DNA of 64,000 nucleotides. It comes from Paractinoplanes bogorensis (lineage in GTDB: Bacteria; Actinomycetota; Actinomycetes; Mycobacteriales; Micromonosporaceae). The stretch's first letter is position 1. Each line of letters opens with the position of its first letter. Below are positions 58,935 to 64,000 of this stretch, piece after piece. Location: contig NZ_JAHKKG010000018.1 in assembly GCF_018829635.1 (NCBI RefSeq), positions 109,022-173,021 of the forward strand, given 5' to 3'. Position numbers and translations under genes: made by a program. A model generated the notes under the pieces. That model had not been told where the DNA came from, made no database searches, and worked only from the letters and a program-made list of their open reading frames with translations.

Positions 58935-61900
58935 ATGTCGGACGACAACGAAGCGTGGCAGAACTCAGCCGAGGAAGAAGCGACCTTCCGTCCTCAGACC
59001 ATCGACACCAGCAACCTCCTCGACTACGAAGCCTGGGCCGAGGAGGAGCGTGGCTGGCGCAAGCTCCTCGCCGCGGTGACCGGCGGCGCCGCGCTGGCCA
59101 CCGAGGCGGGCCAGACCGAGGCGGCCAGCCTGGTCAGCCCCCAGTCGGTGATGGACGCCGCGGTCGCCTTCCAGCGCGCCCAGGAGACGCTGACCTACCT
59201 CGAGGATTTCGTACGCCGTCAGTCCGACGCCGTCGCCGGTGCCGACCGGGCGTGGCAGGGCCAGGCCGCCGAGGCCTTCCTGGCCAAGATGCAGCACTTC
59301 GCCGACTGGCTGGGCAACCAGTCCGAGCGGATCGCGGGCGCGGCCGGCACCAACAACATCAACTCGATCCCGAACCAGCTCTACACCAGCGCCAACTACC
59401 TGTCGTGGGCGCAGCAGACCATGCACTACCTCGACTCGTCGTGGGCCAGCATCGCCGCACAGAACGGCGTCGGCGACGGCAGCGGGAAGATGGTGCCGAT
59501 CAGTGGTACCCAGTTCGAGAAGCCGATGGCGCGCCAGATGTCGCAGGTCGTCGGCACGGTGGCCGGGCAGTACGACTTCACCTACAGCTCGGTGGTGCCA
59601 CCGGACGGCACCGGCACCCCCGAGCTGACCACGCCCAACTTCACCACGCCGAACTTCACCAGCCCCTCGTTCAGCGCCCCGCCGATCACCACGCCGCCCA
59701 ACATCTCGACCCCGAACATCAGCACACCCAACATCAGTACGCCGAACATCAGCACCCCGAACATCTCGACGCCCAACCTCTCCACGCCTAACCTGTCGAC
59801 CCCCAATCTCTCCACGCCGAACCTGTCCACGCCCAATCTGTCCACCCCGAACGTGTCGACGCCGGCCTTCAATCCGGGCGGCGGCAACGGGCCGGCCACG
59901 AACGCCTTCACCGCGCCCGAGGTGACCCCGCCGCCGACCGGCTTGTCACTGCCGACTGGCGGTGGCGGTCTGGGTGGTGGCCCTGGCGGTCTTGGCGGCG
60001 GTCTTCCCGGCCTGGACGGTCCCGGCGCGAACGGTTCCGGTGGCAACGGCTCGTTCGTGCCCCCCGTGGTGCCGAACGTTCCGGGTGCGGGCGGCTTCGG
60101 TACGCAGAATCTCGGTACTCAGAACAAAGCCGTCGTCCCGCCGCAGGTCAGCACGCCCGGCGGTGCGGGCGGGGGCGTCGGCAGTGTCGAGCCCCCGACC
60201 GTGCCCGCTCCACCCACGGCCGGCGGGCTGGGCGGTAACGGTGCCGGTGTCGACGTTCCCGGCCTCAACTCGCCCGGCGGCATGCCGATCGGCGGCGCCC
60301 CCGGTGGCGGGGCCGGCGGCCTGAACGCCTCGGGCATCCCCGACGCCCCCGACGCGAACGGCCTCCTCGAAGGCGACCAGAACGACTGGGACGGCGCCGC
60401 CCCCATCATCGGATCGCCCAGCGCGCCCGGCGGCATCGGTTCCGGAGGGGCCGGCCTGGGCGGTGGCATGCCGATGATGCCGGGCGCTCCCGGTGGTGGC
60501 GGTCTCGGCGCGGGTGGCGCCGGTATCCCGGACTCGCCCGACGCCGGTGGTCTTGTCACCGGTGACGCGGGTGACTGGCAGTCGTCGATCCCGTCAGTGG
60601 GTTCGCCGGAAGCGCCGCAGGGCATGCTCCCCGGTGGGGCCGGCCTGGGCGGTGGCATGCCGATGATGCCGGGTGCGCCCGCTGCCGGTGGTCTGGGCGC
60701 GGGCGGCGTGGGTATTCCGGATGCACCGGACGCCGGTGGTCTTGTCACCGGTGACTCGGGTGATTGGCAGTCGTCGGTTCCGTCGGTGGGTTCGCCGGAG
60801 GCGCCGCAGGGTGTGTTGCCTGGTGGGGCCGGTCTGGGCGGTGGCATGCCGATGATGCCGGGTGCGCCCGGTGCCGGTGGTCTGGGCGCGGGCGGCGTGG
60901 GTATTCCGGATGCACCGGACGCCGGTGGTCTTGTCACCGGTGACTCGGGTGACTGGCAGTCGTCGGTTCCGTCGGTGGGTTCGCCGGAGGCGCCGCAGGG
61001 TGTGTTGCCTGGTGGGGCCGGTCTGGGCGGTGGCATGCCGATGATGCCCGGCGCGCCCGGTGCCGGTGGTCTGGGCACGGGCGGCGTCGGCATTCCGGAC
61101 GCGCCGGATGCGGGCGGGCTTGTCACCGGTGACGCGAACGACTGGAGCCCGTCCGGTGCGGGCGGTGTCGACGGTCCGGCCGCGCCGGGCGGTGCGTCGG
61201 CCGGTGGTTTCGGCCTGACCGACCCGCAGTTGCCGGCCGTGTCCGGACCCCCGAGCGGTACGGCTTTGCCGGGTGCCCCGATGATGCCCGGCATGCCCGG
61301 TGCCGGTGCCGGTGCCGGTGGTGGCGGCCTGGGCGGCGGCATTGGTCTTCCCGACGCGCCCGACGCCGGCGGTCTCGTCACCGGTGACGCGGACGACTGG
61401 AATCCGTCCGGAGCGGGCGGTGTGGACAGCCCGTCCGCGCCCGGTGGCGCCTCCGCCGGTGGTGTCGGCTTGACCGAGCCGGTGCTGCCGACCGGCCCCG
61501 GTTCGTCGAGCGAAGCGACGGTCCCGGGCACGGCGATCCCCGGCGCGGGCGTCCCCATGATGCCCGGGATGCCCGGCACCGGCGGCGGTGGCTTGGGCGG
61601 CGGTTCGGCGCTGCCCGACTCCCCCGACGCCCAGGGCCTGGTGTCCGGCGATGCCGACACCTGGAAGCCGTCCGGCGTAGACCTCGACCTGCCGAACGCC
61701 CCGTCCGGCACCGAGGCCGGCGGCTCAGGCCTGCTGGTCCCCGGCTCGTCCTCGCCCGGTAACGGCATCACCGCGCCGGACCTGCCGAGCTGGGACGGCT
61801 CCGGACCGAGCATCTCGGACAACGGTATCGATATCCCCGGCTTGCCCGAGGGCGGCTTGAACGTGCCAGGCCTGCCCGACGGCGGTGTTTCGGCGCCGGG

Positions 61901-64000
61901 CCTTCCGGAGGGCGGCGTGGCTGTGCCGGGCCTTCCCGACGATGGCGTTTCTGTGCCTGGTCTTCCGGAGGGTGGCGTTGATGTGCCCGGCGGCGTCGGT
62001 GACGGGTCGGGTGGTTGGGGCAGTGGCGCTGAAGTGCCCGACGGTGGCGTTCAGCTGCCGGGCGCCCCGGAGGGCGGCTCTGACCTGACCGGAGCTGGTG
62101 AAACGGGCGGGCCGGCCTCGAGCGTGCCGCCGGCCGGCATGCCGATGATGCCAAGTCAAGGACCAGGGGCCGGCCCTATGGGCGCGGGCGGTGGTCCCGG
62201 CATCCCGGACACACCCGATGCCAGCGGCCTGATCGGAGCCGACGGGGCCGATTGGAGCCCGTCCGGGGCGCAGTTGGAGAGTCCGGCCGCACCGGCCGGT
62301 ACAGCAGCAGGCGGCGCCGGCCTGACCGTCCCGGAATGGCTGGGTGGCAACGACTTCGGCGTCACCGACGGCCCCTCGATGGACCCGGTCGACGAGGTCG
62401 ACCTGCCCGACACCGGAACCGAGCCGACCGGAACCACGCCAGCCCCGGCCAGCGGTCCCGGCATGCCACCGATGATGCCCGGAATGCCAGGCATCCCCGG
62501 CAGCACAGCCGGCCCAGGCGACCCGAGCGGTCCCGACCGTTCCGAGGCATCCGGCCTGGTCGACGCCGACAACACCGACTGGCAGCCGACTACCGCCGCC
62601 GACAATCCCGCGTCGACCGGAGGCACCCCCACCGGCGGCGCAGGCCTGGACGGCACGGCCGGCAGCGGGACGGTCGACGGCGTCAGCTTGGACGCGGCAG
62701 CGGGCGGCATTGAGCCGGGCGATCCTGCAGGCCTGGACGGCACGGCTGGCAGCGGGTCGGTCGACGGCGTGGGCTTGGAGGCGGCAGCGGGCGGTATTGA
62801 GCCGGGCGATCCCGCAGGCCTCGACAGCGCGGGTTTCGGACAGTCGCCGGACGGCAGCCAGGCCTATGGCGGTGTGAGCGCAGAGCCCGCACCGCCCACA
62901 TCTGACTCCTGGTTCGTCGTGTCGGACCCTGTGACGGCCGTCCCGTCCACGTCCGACAACTTCGGGTCGCCGCCCACCTTTGCCGAGCCCACACAAGACG
63001 TGTCGCCCGCAGCGCCGGAGCCCCAACCCTCAACGCCCATAGTCCCGGAGACGGCAATGCCGGCCCCTGTTGCCCCGGAGTCCTTCGTTAGTGAGTCCTC
63101 ACTCGCAACGTCCGCCAGCGAGTCCTCGCTTCTGACGCATGGCGGGGAGCCTGCCCTCCCCGCGGACGTAAGTGAGTCCTCACTTCCCGGGGATGCCGGT
63201 GGATCTGCGCTGGCTGTGTACGTTAGTGAGTCCTCGCTCCCTGGGGATGCTGCTGGACCTGCGCTGGCTGTGGACGTTAGTGAGTCCTCACTTCTTGGGG
63301 ATGCTGCTGGACCTGCGCTGGCTGTGGACGTAAGTGAGTCCTCACATCCCGCGGACGTCGGCGAGTCTGCGCCTCCTGCAGACGTAAGTGAGTCCTCACA
63401 ACCGGCGGGTGACCTCACGGCTCCTGGCCAGCCCGCTGCGCCCGCGCCGGAGAACATCTTTGCGTCGTGGGCGCCTGAGCCCTCCGGTGCCGATACTCCG
63501 GCTGTGTCCTCCGGTTCGGCGGCCTCGGACGGTTCGGCGCTGCCGCCTCCCGGGACCGGCCCCGAGCCGTCCGTGTCAGGCGTAGCGGATTCGCCTGCGC
63601 CGACGGGATCCGAAGTGGGCGCGCCCACCGAACCGGCTGCTCCAGCTGGTCACGAGGGGCCTGTCTCGGCTGAGCCCCAGGCGTCGGCGTCGGCGGGGTC
63701 TGAGCCGCTGGCCCCGGTCGGTTCCGACGTGTCCGTGCCTCAGGTGACTGCCCCGGCTGGTTATGAGGCGCCTGTCTCGGTCGAGCCCCAGGCGTCGCCG
63801 TCGGCGGGGTCCGAGCCGCCCACCTCGGCTGGTTCCGACACGGCCACCACTACTAGTCCCCAGACTCCTGCCCCGGCCGAGTCTCAGGCACCGATCCCGG
63901 CTGAGCCTCAGGCACCGATCTCGGCCGAGTCTCAGGCACCGATCCCGGCTGAGCCTCAGGCACCGATCTCGGCCGAGTCTCAGGCACCGATCCCGGCTGA
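58935..64000 (+). CDS. large repeat-rich T7SS substrate, 3' end outside the window
   Basis: The frame is open for at least 1,688 codons and runs off the right edge. Residues 1-215 form a helical PPE/WXG-like head with WQGQAAEAF as the turn. A run of TPNIS/TPNLS pentapeptides (about 59632-59860) follows. A Gly/Pro-rich part with four in-register 63-residue units (GGGMPMMPGAP, GIPDAPDAGGLVTGD) comes next, then more divergent units with repeated GDxxDW. Near 63090 an 18-residue VSESSLPGDA-type repeat starts, then Pro/Glu/Ser-rich SAEPQAPIPAESQAP repeats to the edge. No signal peptide or enzyme domain is visible so far. ATG follows GGGCGGAG. Likely a cell-surface or extracellular scaffold secreted with the WXG100 pair. 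Confidence 0.8.
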   Translation, partial: MSDDNEAWQNSAEEEATFRPQTIDTSNLLDYEAWAEEERGWRKLLAAVTGGAALATEAGQTEAASLVSPQSVMDAAVAFQRAQETLTYLEDFVRRQSDAVAGADRAWQGQAAEAFLAKMQHFADWLGNQSERIAGAAGTNNINSIPNQLYTSANYLSWAQQTMHYLDSSWASIAAQNGVGDGSGKMVPISGTQFEKPMARQMSQVVGTVAGQYDFTYSSVVPPDGTGTPELTTPNFTTPNFTSPSFSAPPITTPPNISTPNISTPNISTPNISTPNISTPNLSTPNLSTPNLSTPNLSTPNLSTPNVSTPAFNPGGGNGPATNAFTAPEVTPPPTGLSLPTGGGGLGGGPGGLGGGLPGLDGPGANGSGGNGSFVPPVVPNVPGAGGFGTQNLGTQNKAVVPPQVSTPGGAGGGVGSVEPPTVPAPPTAGGLGGNGAGVDVPGLNSPGGMPIGGAPGGGAGGLNASGIPDAPDANGLLEGDQNDWDGAAPIIGSPSAPGGIGSGGAGLGGGMPMMPGAPGGGGLGAGGAGIPDSPDAGGLVTGDAGDWQSSIPSVGSPEAPQGMLPGGAGLGGGMPMMPGAPAAGGLGAGGVGIPDAPDAGGLVTGDSGDWQSSVPSVGSPEAPQGVLPGGAGLGGGMPMMPGAPGAGGLGAGGVGIPDAPDAGGLVTGDSGDWQSSVPSVGSPEAPQGVLPGGAGLGGGMPMMPGAPGAGGLGTGGVGIPDAPDAGGLVTGDANDWSPSGAGGVDGPAAPGGASAGGFGLTDPQLPAVSGPPSGTALPGAPMMPGMPGAGAGAGGGGLGGGIGLPDAPDAGGLVTGDADDWNPSGAGGVDSPSAPGGASAGGVGLTEPVLPTGPGSSSEATVPGTAIPGAGVPMMPGMPGTGGGGLGGGSALPDSPDAQGLVSGDADTWKPSGVDLDLPNAPSGTEAGGSGLLVPGSSSPGNGITAPDLPSWDGSGPSISDNGIDIPGLPEGGLNVPGLPDGGVSAPGLPEGGVAVPGLPDDGVSVPGLPEGGVDVPGGVGDGSGGWGSGAEVPDGGVQLPGAPEGGSDLTGAGETGGPASSVPPAGMPMMPSQGPGAGPMGAGGGPGIPDTPDASGLIGADGADWSPSGAQLESPAAPAGTAAGGAGLTVPEWLGGNDFGVTDGPSMDPVDEVDLPDTGTEPTGTTPAPASGPGMPPMMPGMPGIPGSTAGPGDPSGPDRSEASGLVDADNTDWQPTTAADNPASTGGTPTGGAGLDGTAGSGTVDGVSLDAAAGGIEPGDPAGLDGTAGSGSVDGVGLEAAAGGIEPGDPAGLDSAGFGQSPDGSQAYGGVSAEPAPPTSDSWFVVSDPVTAVPSTSDNFGSPPTFAEPTQDVSPAAPEPQPSTPIVPETAMPAPVAPESFVSESSLATSASESSLLTHGGEPALPADVSESSLPGDAGGSALAVYVSESSLPGDAAGPALAVDVSESSLLGDAAGPALAVDVSESSHPADVGESAPPADVSESSQPAGDLTAPGQPAAPAPENIFASWAPEPSGADTPAVSSGSAASDGSALPPPGTGPEPSVSGVADSPAPTGSEVGAPTEPAAPAGHEGPVSAEPQASASAGSEPLAPVGSDVSVPQVTAPAGYEAPVSVEPQASPSAGSEPPTSAGSDTATTTSPQTPAPAESQAPIPAEPQAPISAESQAPIPAEPQAPISAESQAPIPA
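59632..59860 (+). repeat. 15-bp coding repeat (TPNIS/TPNLS)
   Basis: About fifteen units of 15 bp encode TPN[FIL][ST]-type pentapeptides, with nearly uniform units in the centre. Confidence 0.85.
60456..61140 (+). repeat. 189-bp coding repeat
   Basis: Four copies with GGTGGCATGCCGATGATGCC as an anchor start about 189 bp apart (near 60462, 60651, 60840 and 61029). The second and third copies are almost identical. Each encodes 63 residues; degenerate copies continue to about 62600. Confidence 0.9.
63090..63398 (+). repeat. 54-bp repeat carrying a palindromic core
   Basis: AGTGAGTCCTCACT or a close variant begins at 63090, 63117, 63171, 63225, 63279, 63333 and 63387: a 54-bp period with one 27-bp half step. 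The core can form a 6-bp stem on either strand. It encodes VSESSL. Confidence 0.88.

Noticed and set aside
60119..61822. Minus-strand Pro/Gly-rich frame of about 567 codons
   Set aside because: Mirror of the 189-bp repeats in the plus-strand secreted protein, which has a ribosome binding site and operon context.

Overview
The window comes from a very high-GC actinomycete. GTG starts are common, genes often overlap by ATGA or GTGA, and many promoters sit a few bases upstream of the start codon. The gene content (type VII secretion genes, SARP, SorC and TetR regulators, secreted lectin-like and GDSL proteins) and the recurring TTCCCGTACGGGAA motif would fit Micromonosporaceae, possibly an Actinoplanes relative. 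That placement is inference; no rRNA or other marker gene is present.

Region by region. (1) 1-4623: the end of a SARP-type regulator, then type VII secretion system (T7SS) genes: eccB, a YbaB/EbfC-like protein, an EspC-like secretion target, a putative effector with a C-terminal toxin-like domain and a translationally coupled small partner. (2) 4682-14272: a secreted lectin-like protein, a tail-anchored proline-rich protein, an MFS exporter, a secreted M14 carboxypeptidase, two TetR-controlled redox genes, and a SorC-controlled divergent pair (dehydrogenase plus fructose-6-phosphate-aldolase-like transaldolase). (3) 14296-17135: a roughly 30-bp tandem repeat array split by a complete IS21-type element with a 5-bp target duplication. 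(4) 17125-21678: a MarR-controlled flavin oxidoreductase with a large operator, an RtcB-like RNA ligase and a secreted lipase. (5) 21734-28843: a candidate immune/conflict cluster made of a nucleoside phosphorylase with a Death-like tail, a TPR-CHAT protease and, divergently, a membrane patatin. (6) 28961-36110: a GGDEF protein, a lysyl-oxidase-like protein, a polar amino-acid ABC transporter and a GDSL hydrolase. (7) 36220-57112: a minus-strand T7SS-linked operon built around one 5,520-residue gene. (8) 57405-end: a divergent plus-strand operon of two WXG100 proteins, a third T7SS-associated protein and a very large repetitive secreted protein that runs off the window.

How the parts work together. 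The two ends look like one T7SS region or two related ones. YbaB-like protein, WXG/EspC-like protein and large effector occur in that order on both sides. Only EccB of the core machine is inside the window; EccC, EccD, EccE and mycosin would have to be elsewhere. The giant protein carries three copies of a caspase/CHAT-like block (the third has lost both catalytic residues), a complete-looking aldo-keto reductase domain, a possible papain-like domain, about a thousand residues of disordered linker and at least six beta-rich modules.

The most promising little-described systems are the phosphorylase-CHAT-patatin cluster and the giant multi-enzyme T7SS protein. All functions are read from sequence motifs without database searches.
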